A DNA stretch of 37,239 nt from UBA5336 sp964492485 (GTDB lineage: Bacteria > Pseudomonadota > Alphaproteobacteria > Caulobacterales > Hyphomonadaceae). Below, in pieces: positions 24,022 to 31,984 of this stretch; within the stretch, counting starts at the first letter, position 1, and the number at the start of each line of letters is the position of its first letter. The notes under the pieces are model-generated. The model did not search any database. It saw nothing but the letters and a program-made list of their open reading frames with translations, and was not told the origin of the DNA. The stretch is from positions 1 to 37,239 of the forward strand of contig CAZBKM010000023.1 in NCBI GenBank assembly GCA_964492485.1. The letters run 5' to 3'. The position numbers and the translations under genes were made by a program.

Positions 24022-24651
24022 CTATCGGTACTGCGACTTCTCGTCGGTGAAGGTCTTCATGAAGGCCTGGGCGGCCTGGAGATTGTTGCGGTCCGCGAAG
24101 ATGAAGACCGGCAGGCTTTCACGGGTCCAGAAGGTGCAGCCCGACTTCACGAGGCGGTAGAAGATCCGCACCACCCATCGCGAAAGATACCAGCCAAGCG
24201 CGAGCAGGAGCAGCGTGACGACGGCCACCACCGGGAGCGGGTTGCCCATGTAGACGTCGAACACCGCCCAGAGGAGTTCCAGGGCCAGCATCGTCAGCAG
24301 GTTCGCCACCGCCAACGCGAAGAGCAGGTAGACCAGGCCGAAACCGATCAGGAACAGCCACAGGCTGATGAGAGAGGGCTGGCTGAACGAGACCGAGTTC
24401 ACCAGGTCCAGGAACCCGCTTCGGAAGTTGACGCGTCCGCCCATTCGGATCAGCAGGCCGCAAACCCGCTTGTCCGTGACGCACCAGAAGCTGTGTTCCG
24501 GCAGGATGTAACCGAGTGCGCCGAGATAACCGCACCCAACAATGGTTTCGCGTGAGCCGACGAATCCGGCAAAGATCTGCTTGATCGCGTCGGCGTCGCC
24601 CTTCCGCGCCCGTGACATGACGCTGCCAAGCTTGATTCGTCCCGATGCCAT
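24022..24651 (-). CDS. Membrane protein with a PH-like domain, partner of the TIR gene
   Basis: A 209-residue protein that I do not recognise by name. Residues 37-90 (with SFWCVTDKRVCGLLIRMGG and VNSVSFSQPS) look like the start of a bacterial PH-like domain of the kind where a TDKRV strand follows a short hydrophobic core. Two to three membrane helices follow (about 95-132 and 139-156). The C-terminal part carries FWTRESLPVFIFADRNN, which may be a second soluble strand-helix unit. The gene is upstream of and close to the TIR gene, so it is probably its membrane partner, sensor or anchor. Function unknown. Confidence 0.65.
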   Translation of the reverse strand: MASGRIKLGSVMSRARKGDADAIKQIFAGFVGSRETIVGCGYLGALGYILPEHSFWCVTDKRVCGLLIRMGGRVNFRSGFLDLVNSVSFSQPSLISLWLFLIGFGLVYLLFALAVANLLTMLALELLWAVFDVYMGNPLPVVAVVTLLLLALGWYLSRWVVRIFYRLVKSGCTFWTRESLPVFIFADRNNLQAAQAFMKTFTDEKSQYR

Positions 24652-24830
24652 GATGTTGTCCCCCCATCAGCCCCCGTTGCATTCCTTATAACATGGCGAA
24701 AACGCTTGGGCAGCCACGATGTGCTTTCGTACATTTGCGAAGACGTGATGCGATTTCAGATCGACATCCGGTGCCGCGGGTGGTGAGGGGCAGTTGCCCG
24801 GACTGGCAGGCTTTCCAGGAGACCTGGCGG

Positions 24831-24839
24831 TTATCCACC
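24831..24839 (+). promoter_or_regulatory. DnaA-box-like site upstream of nrdA
   Basis: TTATCCACC matches the DnaA box TTATCCACA at eight of nine positions. DnaA is known to regulate nrdAB in E. coli. One site with a mismatch is weak evidence on its own. Confidence 0.4.
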
Positions 24840-24891
24840 GAATTTCCCCATACGGATCGAAAACCCCGTTGACGATACCTTAACCAATCAA

Positions 24892-24907
24892 ACACTATAT
24901 CTTGTGT
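24892..24907 (+). promoter_or_regulatory. NrdR box upstream of nrdA
   Basis: ACACTATATCTTGTGT is a close match to the NrdR consensus (acaCwAtATaTwGtgt). It starts 94 nt before the nrdA ATG and contains ACTATATC, which resembles an alphaproteobacterial -10 element, downstream of TTGACG. NrdR represses ribonucleotide reductase genes when deoxynucleotides are abundant. An almost identical box precedes nrdB. Confidence 0.85.
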
Positions 24908-24924
24908 CCGGGGCCGATTTGGGT

Positions 24925-24940
24925 ACCGCATATGGCGGTT
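24925..24940 (+). promoter_or_regulatory. Possible second, weak NrdR box upstream of nrdA
   Basis: ACCGCATATGGCGGTT matches the strong box at eight of sixteen positions and carries arms ACCGC and GCGGT. Its centre is 33 bp from that of the strong box, close to the three-turn spacing usual for NrdR box pairs. Tentative. Confidence 0.35.
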
Positions 24941-24985
24941 TTGGGGTTGGCTCCCATATGTAACGGATGAGCTAAGGGGTACGAC

Positions 24986-26854
24986 ATGTCCGCGTCAGAA
25001 GCCGTCAACACCGCCGCCGCGAAGACCCGCCGGGGCAAGCCCAAGACCCGCCAGTCGGTCGATCTGCGTCTGGTGGACGGGTTCAGGGTCGAGATCGATA
25101 CCGCTCGCGACGCGTTGCTGACCGAGTTCGGCAAGGTCACGCTGAAGGACCGTTATCTCCTGCCGGGCGAGTCCTATCAGGACATGTTCGCGCGGGTGGC
25201 GAGTGCCTATGCCGATGACCAGGCCCATGCCCAGCGGCTGTATGACTACATGTCAAACCTCTGGTTCATGCCGGCGACGCCCGTGCTGTCGAATGGCGGG
25301 GCGGATCGGGGACTGCCAATTTCCTGCTTCCTCAATCAGGTCGACGATTCGCTGGATGGCATCGTGGAGACCTGGAACGAGAATGTGTGGCTGGCCTCCA
25401 ATGGTGGCGGGATCGGGACCTATTGGGGCAATGTGCGATCGATCGGCGAAAAGGTCGGGCAGAATGGCCAGACGTCCGGCATCATTCCGTTCATTCGCGT
25501 CATGGACAGCCTCACCCTGGCGATCAGCCAGGGATCCCTGCGGCGGGGGTCGGCGGCCTGCTATCTGGACATTCACCACCCCGAGATCGAGGAATTCCTG
25601 GAGATCCGGAAGGCGTCGGGCGACTTCAACCGCAAATCCCTGAACCTGCACCACGGCATCAACATCACGGACGCGTTCATGGAGGCGGTGCGCGCCGATG
25701 AGGAGTTCGGCCTGCGCAGCCCGAAGACGGGCGAGGTGGTCCGCACGATCAATGCCCGGAAACTGTGGCAGAAGATCCTCGAACTGCGCATCCAGACCGG
25801 AGAGCCCTACCTCCTCTTCGTGGACACGGTGAACAATGCGATGCCGGCCCATCAGCGCAAGCTGGGCCTGAGCGTGCGCCAGTCGAACCTGTGCTCGGAG
25901 ATCACGCTGCCCACCGGGCATGACCATCTCGGCAATGAGCGGACCGCCGTGTGCTGCCTGTCATCGCTGAATGCCGAGAAGTTCCTTGAATGGAAGGGCG
26001 ACGAGCGTTTCCTGGAGGACGTCTTCCGCTTCCTCGACAATGTGCTGGAGGATTTCATCCACAGGGCACCTCCGGAGATGGCCCGCGCGGTCTATTCTGC
26101 GCGACGCGAGCGGTCCGTCGGCCTGGGGCTCATGGGCTTCCATTCCTTCCTGCAGAGCCAGGGCGCGCCCATGGAAAGTGCTGCGGCCAAGGCCTGGAAC
26201 AACGCCATGTTCCGCCATATCCGCAAGGGCGCGGATGCTGCGTCGGTGAAGCTCGCCAAGGAGCGCGGCCCCTGCGAGGATGCCCGAGACGCGGGGATGA
26301 TGGCGCGCTTCTCTCACAAGATCGCGATCGCGCCGACGGCGTCGATCTCGATCATCTGTGGAGGCACCAGCGCCGGCATCGAGCCGATTCCGGCCAATGT
26401 CTACACCCACAAGACGCTGTCTGGATCGTTCACGGTCAAGAACCGCCATCTGGAAGCGCTGCTGGAGGAGAAGGGGCTCAACACCCCCGAGATCTGGCAG
26501 TCGATCCTCGAACACGAGGGGTCGGTCCAGCATCTGGCCGAACTGGACGCCAGCGAGAAGGACGTCTTCAAGACGGCTTTCGAGATCGACCAGCGCTGGA
26601 TCATCGAACTGGCCGGCGACCGGACACCTTTCATCTGTCAGTCCCAGTCGCTCAACGTCTTCCTGCCCGGCGACATCGACAAGTGGGACTTGCACATGCT
26701 GCACTGGACTGCGTGGGAACGGGGACTCAAGTCTCTGTATTACTGCCGGTCCAAATCGGTCCAGCGTGCGGCCTGGGCCGGATCGGAGGGGCCGCGTGCG
26801 GCCCGGATTCAGACCGAGCGTACGGATTACGAGGAGTGTCTGGCCTGCCAATAA
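24986..26854 (+). CDS. nrdA: Ribonucleoside-diphosphate reductase, alpha (catalytic) subunit
   Basis: The class I large subunit reduces ribonucleoside diphosphates with the radical from NrdB. It has 622 residues. Cys114 (GLPISCFLNQ), Cys303 with Glu305 (SNLCSEITLP) and Cys323 or Cys324 (AVCCLSSLN) fit the active-site cysteines and glutamate; Cys618 and Cys621 in the final ECLACQ fit the thioredoxin-reducible tail pair. The protein begins directly with the catalytic-core N-terminus, without an ATP-cone, so the overall dATP off-switch is probably missing or works differently. NrdR-type boxes and a DnaA-box-like site precede the gene, and a strong terminator follows at 26905, so it is transcribed separately from nrdB. 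Confidence 0.96.
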   Translation: MSASEAVNTAAAKTRRGKPKTRQSVDLRLVDGFRVEIDTARDALLTEFGKVTLKDRYLLPGESYQDMFARVASAYADDQAHAQRLYDYMSNLWFMPATPVLSNGGADRGLPISCFLNQVDDSLDGIVETWNENVWLASNGGGIGTYWGNVRSIGEKVGQNGQTSGIIPFIRVMDSLTLAISQGSLRRGSAACYLDIHHPEIEEFLEIRKASGDFNRKSLNLHHGINITDAFMEAVRADEEFGLRSPKTGEVVRTINARKLWQKILELRIQTGEPYLLFVDTVNNAMPAHQRKLGLSVRQSNLCSEITLPTGHDHLGNERTAVCCLSSLNAEKFLEWKGDERFLEDVFRFLDNVLEDFIHRAPPEMARAVYSARRERSVGLGLMGFHSFLQSQGAPMESAAAKAWNNAMFRHIRKGADAASVKLAKERGPCEDARDAGMMARFSHKIAIAPTASISIICGGTSAGIEPIPANVYTHKTLSGSFTVKNRHLEALLEEKGLNTPEIWQSILEHEGSVQHLAELDASEKDVFKTAFEIDQRWIIELAGDRTPFICQSQSLNVFLPGDIDKWDLHMLHWTAWERGLKSLYYCRSKSVQRAAWAGSEGPRAARIQTERTDYEECLACQ

Positions 26855-26904
26855 AAGTGGCATCCGGGCGCCAGCCTTGGGCATTTTCCTGAATCGTTAA
26901 GGAC

Positions 26905-26929
26905 AAAGGCGGGCTGAGGCCCGCCTTTT
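26905..26929 (+). terminator. Intrinsic terminator after nrdA
   Basis: A stem GGCGGGC and GCCCGCC around TGAG is extended by AAA on the left and followed by TTTTC on the right. It begins 51 nt after the nrdA stop. Confidence 0.88.
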
Positions 26930-27103
26930 CTGCGTGGGAAACCCAGCAATTCGTGGGGCCTGAAGCACTATCCGCATAGTCTTTTTGCGTCAGCGAACGT
27001 TTACCTTGGGTGTGCAGATGGCCAATTCGCAGCCCCTGCGCTTTTATGCTAGATTAAGCCTTGCCCGGTGAAATGAAGGCCGGGTATCGAAGGATCGGGG
27101 TTG

Positions 27104-28000
27104 ATGGAGCGGCTGAGGCGAATGTTCTTGCTACTCTCCACGGGAATCGCGGCGATGGCCTGTCAGGGGTGTGCATCCCACATCTCGGTCGGGAACGGGC
27201 CCGCCATGGCGAGCCAGGGCGTCAGCGCGGCCGCCGAACCGAGTGAGGGTCTGCGCCTGGCGGTGAATGGCGCCTTCGAGTCGTCCTTCGAATTGCCGGT
27301 CCGGCCAGCCTATTCCTCCGCCGATCTGGACGTGTCGCGGCAGACCGGGCCTCTGCCGAACGGGCCGTTGCCGGTGAATGGAAGCGCGCTGACCGCACGC
27401 CTTCCCGAGACGTCGCCCCAGGCTTGGCTCGATCCCACACTGGGCGCGACGCTGACGACGGCGCTCAAGGATACATCCTGGTCCTCGTCGGAGGGCATCC
27501 AGGCTTTCGAGGCCAATCTGAGCGCCGCCCGGCTGATCGAGCCGCTCGACCAGGACAAGCGTTTCGCCGCCGGTTTCGAGATCGCGGCGAATGCCGAGCG
27601 GACCGGCCTGGGGTTCGACGTGTCGCTGGCGCCGAGCCTTGCCTATGCGCGGGAAGGCGATTTCCGTACCCGGCGTGTCGGAGCCGAAGTCCGCCTGGGC
27701 CAGAACTTCGACCAGCGGGGCCAGAACGTTGAAGCCGACAGCTGGTACATTTTCGCCGGCCAGGAAGGCGAGGCCATTGTCTGGGAGGCCGGCGAGCACG
27801 GTTTTTCCGACGTGACCAATGCCATGGCGCTGCGGGACCAGGTCACCGTCGGGGACCTGCAGGCCGGGATCTCGGTCCAGCGCGGGCAGGGCCAGGTCTC
27901 GTTCAGCTATATCCGCCGCGAGGTCGAGTACCAGGACCGCAATGGCGGCGCCAGCGAGGACGAGGACTTCGCCGGCATCAGCTTCACGATCCGGAAATAG
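27104..28000 (+). CDS. LpxR-like (DUF2219) outer-membrane protein
   Basis: A 298-residue exported protein lying between nrdA and nrdB. It starts with a hydrophobic signal (MFLLLSTGIAAMACQGCAS); the cysteines could make it a lipoprotein, but the lipobox is poor. The C-terminal half resembles lipid A 3'-O-deacylase LpxR: SWYIFAGQEGEA, then VGDLQAGISVQRGQGQVSFSY and the closing beta strand FAGISFTIRK ending in a charged residue. The N-terminal half is not recognisable and I cannot confirm the LpxR catalytic residues, so deacylase activity is uncertain. The ATG at 27104 follows a TTG in frame and an AAGGA ribosome site. No link to deoxynucleotide synthesis is evident. Confidence 0.7.
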   Translation: MERLRRMFLLLSTGIAAMACQGCASHISVGNGPAMASQGVSAAAEPSEGLRLAVNGAFESSFELPVRPAYSSADLDVSRQTGPLPNGPLPVNGSALTARLPETSPQAWLDPTLGATLTTALKDTSWSSSEGIQAFEANLSAARLIEPLDQDKRFAAGFEIAANAERTGLGFDVSLAPSLAYAREGDFRTRRVGAEVRLGQNFDQRGQNVEADSWYIFAGQEGEAIVWEAGEHGFSDVTNAMALRDQVTVGDLQAGISVQRGQGQVSFSYIRREVEYQDRNGGASEDEDFAGISFTIRK

Positions 28001-28075
28001 CGCCGCCCAGCGAGGCGATTCGCGTTAACGCCCGGTTTCCCGATGGCTCTCCTGTGGAGAAGTGACGCATCGGGC

Positions 28076-28091
28076 GTCCATCATCTTGCGT
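28076..28091 (+). promoter_or_regulatory. Possible second NrdR box upstream of nrdB
   Basis: GTCCATCATCTTGCGT matches the nrdA box at nine of sixteen positions, chiefly in the half-site ATCTTGCGT. Its centre is exactly 32 bp from that of the strong box at 28108, fitting a typical NrdR pair. Confidence 0.42.
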
Positions 28092-28107
28092 GCCTTTCCC
28101 AAATCGA

Positions 28108-28123
28108 ACACTATATCTGGTGT
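28108..28123 (+). promoter_or_regulatory. NrdR box upstream of nrdB
   Basis: ACACTATATCTGGTGT differs from the nrdA box at one position. It lies 45 nt before the nrdB ATG and, as at nrdA, contains ACTATATC, so the repressor would cover the presumed -10. Confidence 0.82.
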
Positions 28124-28152
28124 CAGAAGAGGCTTTCCGCAGGGAGCAATGC

Positions 28153-29184
28153 ATGCCGGACGGACTGATCCAAACGCCTGGACTTCTTACGCCGAGCAGG
28201 GCTTACAAGCCGTTCCGGTACCCGTGGGCCTACGATTTCTGGAAGCGCCAGCAGCAGGTCCACTGGATGCCCGAGGAGGTTCCGCTGGGCGAGGACTGCA
28301 AGGATTGGGCGATCAAGCTCAATGACCGCGAGCGCAATCTCCTCACCCAGATCTTCCGCTTCTTCACCCAGTCGGATGTCGAGGTCGGCGCCAACTACAT
28401 GGAAAACTACATGCCTCTGTTCAAACCGACAGAGGTGTCGATGATGCTCTCCTCGTTCTCCAACATGGAGACGATCCACATCGCGGCCTACGCCCTGCTG
28501 CTCGAAACGATCGGGATGCCGGACACCGAATTCTCCGCCTTCATGGAGTATGAGGAGATGGCGGCGAAGCATGATTATCTCGGCCAGTTCGGCTGCGAGA
28601 CCTATGAGGACATCGCCACGTCCATGGCGGTCTTCGGGGCGTTCACCGAGGGGCTGCAGCTGTTTGCAAGCTTCGCCATGCTGATGAACTTCCCCCGCTT
28701 CAACAAGATGAAGGGAATGGGCCAGATCGTGTCCTGGTCGGTGCGTGACGAGAGCCTGCACTGCGAGGGCATGATCAAGCTGTTCCACACCTTCTGTGAA
28801 GAGACCGGGATCATGAACGCCCAGCTTGCCGGTCGCATCACGGAATGCTGCGAGACGGTCATCAAGCTCGAGGACAAGTTCATCGACCTCGCCTTCGAAG
28901 CCGGCGACGTGGAAGGCATGAGCCCCGACGACATCAAGCGCTATATCCGTTACATTGCGGATTGGCGGATGACTCAGCTCGGTCTGGCGCCAATCTATGG
29001 CGTGACAGAACACCCGTTGCCCTGGCTGACCGAGATCCTGAACGGTGTGGAGCACGCCAACTTCTTCGAGCAGCGCGCCACGGAGTATTCCAAGGGCGCC
29101 ACGCGCGGCGACTGGCATGGTGACGCCGGTGTCTGGTCTGCCTTTGACGACCTGATGAAGAAGCGTGAGGTGGCCGCCGAGTAG
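28153..29184 (+). CDS. nrdB: Ribonucleoside-diphosphate reductase, beta (radical) subunit
   Basis: The class I small subunit holds the di-metal centre and tyrosyl radical that starts catalysis in NrdA. The ATG at 28153 gives 343 residues; the longer frame from 28090 would run through the NrdR box and is rejected. Asp75 (TQSDVEVG), Glu106, His109 and Tyr113 in NMETIHIAAY keep the spacing of E. coli Asp84, Glu115, His118 and radical Tyr122, so a tyrosyl-radical enzyme is expected. The second ligand set is in RDESLHCEGM. There is no ATP-cone here either. A short GC-rich hairpin (GCCCG, CGGGC) starts at the last base of the stop codon without a T-run. AGGGAG lies upstream of the start. Confidence 0.95.
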   Translation: MPDGLIQTPGLLTPSRAYKPFRYPWAYDFWKRQQQVHWMPEEVPLGEDCKDWAIKLNDRERNLLTQIFRFFTQSDVEVGANYMENYMPLFKPTEVSMMLSSFSNMETIHIAAYALLLETIGMPDTEFSAFMEYEEMAAKHDYLGQFGCETYEDIATSMAVFGAFTEGLQLFASFAMLMNFPRFNKMKGMGQIVSWSVRDESLHCEGMIKLFHTFCEETGIMNAQLAGRITECCETVIKLEDKFIDLAFEAGDVEGMSPDDIKRYIRYIADWRMTQLGLAPIYGVTEHPLPWLTEILNGVEHANFFEQRATEYSKGATRGDWHGDAGVWSAFDDLMKKREVAAE

Positions 29185-29251
29185 CCCGCTTCCGGGCGGG
29201 GCGGCGTTTCGGGGCCATGCTGAACCGGCGCTGGCCGGTCGCCACCACCGA

Positions 29252-30409
29252 TCACAGCACCGGGCCGGTCTCCTCGAGGAGGCCGGCCCTTTCCATCAGA
29301 TCGGCGAATGCGAGGGCCACATGATAAAGCGTCGACGCGGGGATGTCCTCGCAGGTCGGTGAGCCCGTCGGTCCGTACCGATCGATCCAGCCGCCATCCG
29401 GTGCCGGGGTCAGGTGCAGAGACCAAAGCCGGTCGAATGCCAGGATTGCGCGGCCCGTCGCGTCCCGATCATGCTCGGCCATGGCCAGGTGCGCCTTCAG
29501 GGCTTCCGTCAGGCCCCATGTTCTCTGATCGGCGTTAACGAGCTGCCCCTGAAGGCCGTGGGCGAGCCAGATCTCGCCATTCGGGCCCGTCAGCCGATTG
29601 CCATTGGCATAGAGCGCGTCGCGTACCGGTCTTGGCGCCGCGCCCCCCGATGCGTTCAAGTGTGCCAGCAGCCAGACCCACTCGAACTGGTGCCCGGTCT
29701 CGATCCGGTCGTCCCTGGTCGAGCCCCAGTCGGCGGCAAAGACTTCCCGCAATTGCAAAGGCTCTGCGGTCAGGAACTTCGACGCCATCAGCGCGGCAAG
29801 CGCGGTTGCGCGGTTGAGGCTGTTGCCGTCCGCGCGCGCTCGGGCATGGGCGAGGAACGCCTCGAGGAGGTGCATGTGCGGGTTCTGGCTTCGGATCGAC
29901 GGCGCGGGCAGGTGCTCGAAATAGCCGCCATCAGAGGCGGGCCGTGGCAGCAGGCTGGTCACGGTACAGGCGGTCTCGTCGGCGGCGCGCGCGGCCAGGT
30001 CTGCGCCGGCCCGGGCGGCCTGGGACAGGGCCAGCAGGGCGAACGCATTGTCGTAGAGGTCCGCCGTGGTCTCGCTCAGACCGGCGCCATGGGTGATCCA
30101 GCGCCCGAACAGCCCGTCCTCGCGCCGGCCGATCTGCCAGAGCTGTTCGACACCCTCCACCACGCAGGCGCGGGCCCGGCCCGGTTGCCATCCCATCTGC
30201 CAGGCGAGTGCGAAACTGTAGATCTGGCGGGCCTGGACCCGAACCCGGCTCTGCGTATCATCCAGAGGGCGTCCCTGAAGGTCGAGGCGTTCGCGGAACC
30301 CGCCATCGGGGTGGCGACCTGCCTCCGACCAGAGTGGAAAGGCCGCATCGAAGAGCCAGTCCCTTGCCCGGGTCGCGCGGTCGACGAGCGCGTGATCCAG
30401 CCTTGGCAT
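29252..30409 (-). CDS. AGE family sugar epimerase/isomerase
   Basis: A 385-residue (alpha/alpha)6-barrel protein of the N-acylglucosamine 2-epimerase family, which includes renin-binding protein, cellobiose epimerase, mannose isomerase and ManA-like enzymes. Family blocks are RVQARQIYSFALA (about 55-67), TTADLYDNAFALLAL, NPHMHLLEAFLA, and ETGHQFEWVWLL, whose His and Glu residues are catalytic in studied members. The substrate cannot be fixed; mannose, or a phosphorylated hexose used for envelope sugars, would fit the hldE and galU neighbours. It begins immediately after the hldE stop with no gap, so it is cotranscribed. It converges on nrdB. Confidence 0.87.
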   Translation of the reverse strand: MPRLDHALVDRATRARDWLFDAAFPLWSEAGRHPDGGFRERLDLQGRPLDDTQSRVRVQARQIYSFALAWQMGWQPGRARACVVEGVEQLWQIGRREDGLFGRWITHGAGLSETTADLYDNAFALLALSQAARAGADLAARAADETACTVTSLLPRPASDGGYFEHLPAPSIRSQNPHMHLLEAFLAHARARADGNSLNRATALAALMASKFLTAEPLQLREVFAADWGSTRDDRIETGHQFEWVWLLAHLNASGGAAPRPVRDALYANGNRLTGPNGEIWLAHGLQGQLVNADQRTWGLTEALKAHLAMAEHDRDATGRAILAFDRLWSLHLTPAPDGGWIDRYGPTGSPTCEDIPASTLYHVALAFADLMERAGLLEETGPVL

Positions 30410-31879
30410 CTAGGCACGCTCCGGATCGGGCCGTCCCCGCGCCAGGATCGACGTGGTCGACCGTCCGGTTTCGAGTGCCAGGGTTCGCACCTCGCCGCCG
30501 CGTGCGGTTACCAGATCCGCCCCCACCACGGCCTCGGGTGCGTAGTCGGCGCCCTTCACGAGCAGGTCGGGCTCAAGCGCCGCGATCAGGTCATACGGCG
30601 TATCCTCGTCGAACACGACCACGGCATCCACGCTGCGCAGCGCCAGCAGCAGGGCGGCCCGGTCGGCCTCGGGATTGACCGGACGACCGGGGCCCTTGAG
30701 TCGCGCCACCGAGGCATCGCCGTTCAGGCCAACCACGAGCCGGTCGCAGAGCGCACGGGCCCGCTCCAGGAGGGAGGCATGGCCGAAGTGCAGGATGTCG
30801 AAACAGCCATTCGTGAAGCCGACCCTGAGCCCCTGGTCACGCCATGCCCTGATCGCGGCGCGCGCGTCGTCCCGGCTGATGGCCGTGCGCAAGCGTCCCG
30901 GAATTTCGCCGCGCCGGCGCAGGGCTTCGCGCAGCTCGCCGGCGCTCACCTGGGCGGTGCCCCGCTTGCCGACCACCAGTCCGGCGGCCGTATTGGCCAG
31001 GCGTGCCGCTTCGCCGAGGTCCAGTCCAGCAGCCCGCGCCAGGGCGAAGGTGGCAACGACCGTGTCCCCCGCACCCGACACGTCGAAGACTTCCCGCGCC
31101 TCCGCGGGGACATGCAGCGCAGCATCTGGCGTGATCAGCGACAGCCCGTCCTCGCTTCGCGTCACCATGACCGCGCCCAGCCGGTGTTCCGAGATAAGCT
31201 GGCGGGCGGCTGCAATCACCTCACGGTCGGTGGTGACGGGAAGGCCCGTGGCCAGTGCGAGCTCGCTGCGATTCGGCGTGACCAGGTCTGCGCCGCGGTA
31301 ACGGCTGAAATCCCGCCCCTTCGGATCGACGATCGTGGGGGTACCGGAAGCCCGTGCCGCCTCGATCATCGCCGCAGCGAGGTCGCCGTCGAAGAGGCCC
31401 TTCGCATAGTCCGACAGGATGAGCGCGTCAGCCGAGCCAAGCGCGTCGCCCAGTGCGGTGAGGAGCCTGTCCCGGCCCGGCTGGCTGAGCGGGGCTAGAT
31501 CCTCGTCATCGACCCGCAGCACCTGCTGGCCGCCGCTGACGAAGCGTGTCTTCGTGATGGTCGCCACTGCATCGTCGCGCCACACTCCGTCTGTTGCCAA
31601 TCCGTGGCCATGCGCCAATCGCAGCACATGGTCGCCGGCCGGGTCGCGGCCGATTCGGCCGAAGAGGTGCGTCCGCGCCCCAAGGCTTGCCGCATTGGCC
31701 GCAACGTTGCCGGCGCCGCCGAGCGTGTCGACACCTCCCCGCCGTCGCAGGACCGGCACGGGCGCTTCCGGAGAGACCCGATCGATCGTGCCGGTTTCGT
31801 AGCGATCCAGCATGACGTCGCCACAGACCAGAACCCTCAGGTCGCAAACGCGGTCGAAAAAGGGGGCGGGATCGCTCAT
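30410..31879 (-). CDS. hldE: Bifunctional heptose-7-phosphate kinase / heptose-1-phosphate adenylyltransferase
   Basis: Two steps of ADP-heptose synthesis for the LPS inner core. The N-terminal PfkB-type kinase (about 1-325) phosphorylates D-glycero-beta-D-manno-heptose-7-phosphate; it shows GGAGNVAANAASLG and the active-site DVSGAGDTVVATFA. The C-terminal nucleotidyltransferase (about 350-489) has NGCFDILHFGH, with the HxGH ATP motif. At 489 residues it is the usual fused length. It lies between galU (105-nt gap) and the AGE epimerase (no gap), so the three are probably one envelope-sugar transcription unit on the minus strand. Confidence 0.95.
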   Translation of the reverse strand: MSDPAPFFDRVCDLRVLVCGDVMLDRYETGTIDRVSPEAPVPVLRRRGGVDTLGGAGNVAANAASLGARTHLFGRIGRDPAGDHVLRLAHGHGLATDGVWRDDAVATITKTRFVSGGQQVLRVDDEDLAPLSQPGRDRLLTALGDALGSADALILSDYAKGLFDGDLAAAMIEAARASGTPTIVDPKGRDFSRYRGADLVTPNRSELALATGLPVTTDREVIAAARQLISEHRLGAVMVTRSEDGLSLITPDAALHVPAEAREVFDVSGAGDTVVATFALARAAGLDLGEAARLANTAAGLVVGKRGTAQVSAGELREALRRRGEIPGRLRTAISRDDARAAIRAWRDQGLRVGFTNGCFDILHFGHASLLERARALCDRLVVGLNGDASVARLKGPGRPVNPEADRAALLLALRSVDAVVVFDEDTPYDLIAALEPDLLVKGADYAPEAVVGADLVTARGGEVRTLALETGRSTTSILARGRPDPERA

Positions 31880-31984
31880 GGGCTGGTTCCAGCGCTCGCT
31901 CCGGCCGGCCGAACCGGCCCCTGGTCCGGATCCGGCGAGCAGGTCTGATCCGGTCTACCCAGCCCCGCCGGGGTGGGCAAGCCG

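Larger units (their letters stand above)
24652..24985. other. 334-nt divergent intergenic region before nrdA
   Basis: The gap carries regulatory sites on the nrdA side: a DnaA-box-like TTATCCACC (24831), TTGACG (24869-24874), TTAACCAA (24880) and the NrdR-type box (24892). The left half, next to the PH-like protein gene, has no site that I can name and no gene that I can support. Confidence 0.6.

Noticed and set aside
28017..28021. A GANTC (CcrM) site upstream of nrdB
   Set aside because: A single GATTC is expected by chance at this length and cannot support methylation control alone.
28090..28152. An nrdB start at 28090
   Set aside because: It would translate the NrdR box and has no good ribosome site, while 28153 follows AGGGAG and gives a normal N-terminus.
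29184..29239. Possible bidirectional terminator between nrdB and the AGE gene
   Set aside because: There are two short GC-rich stems (GCCCG/CGGGC and ACCGGC/GCCGGT), but neither is followed by a T-run on the relevant strand.
29414..31498. A 694-codon open frame on the + strand
   Set aside because: It lies opposite hldE and the AGE epimerase gene, both of which have full family motifs. Long antisense frames are expected in high-GC DNA. The translation has no recognisable domain.
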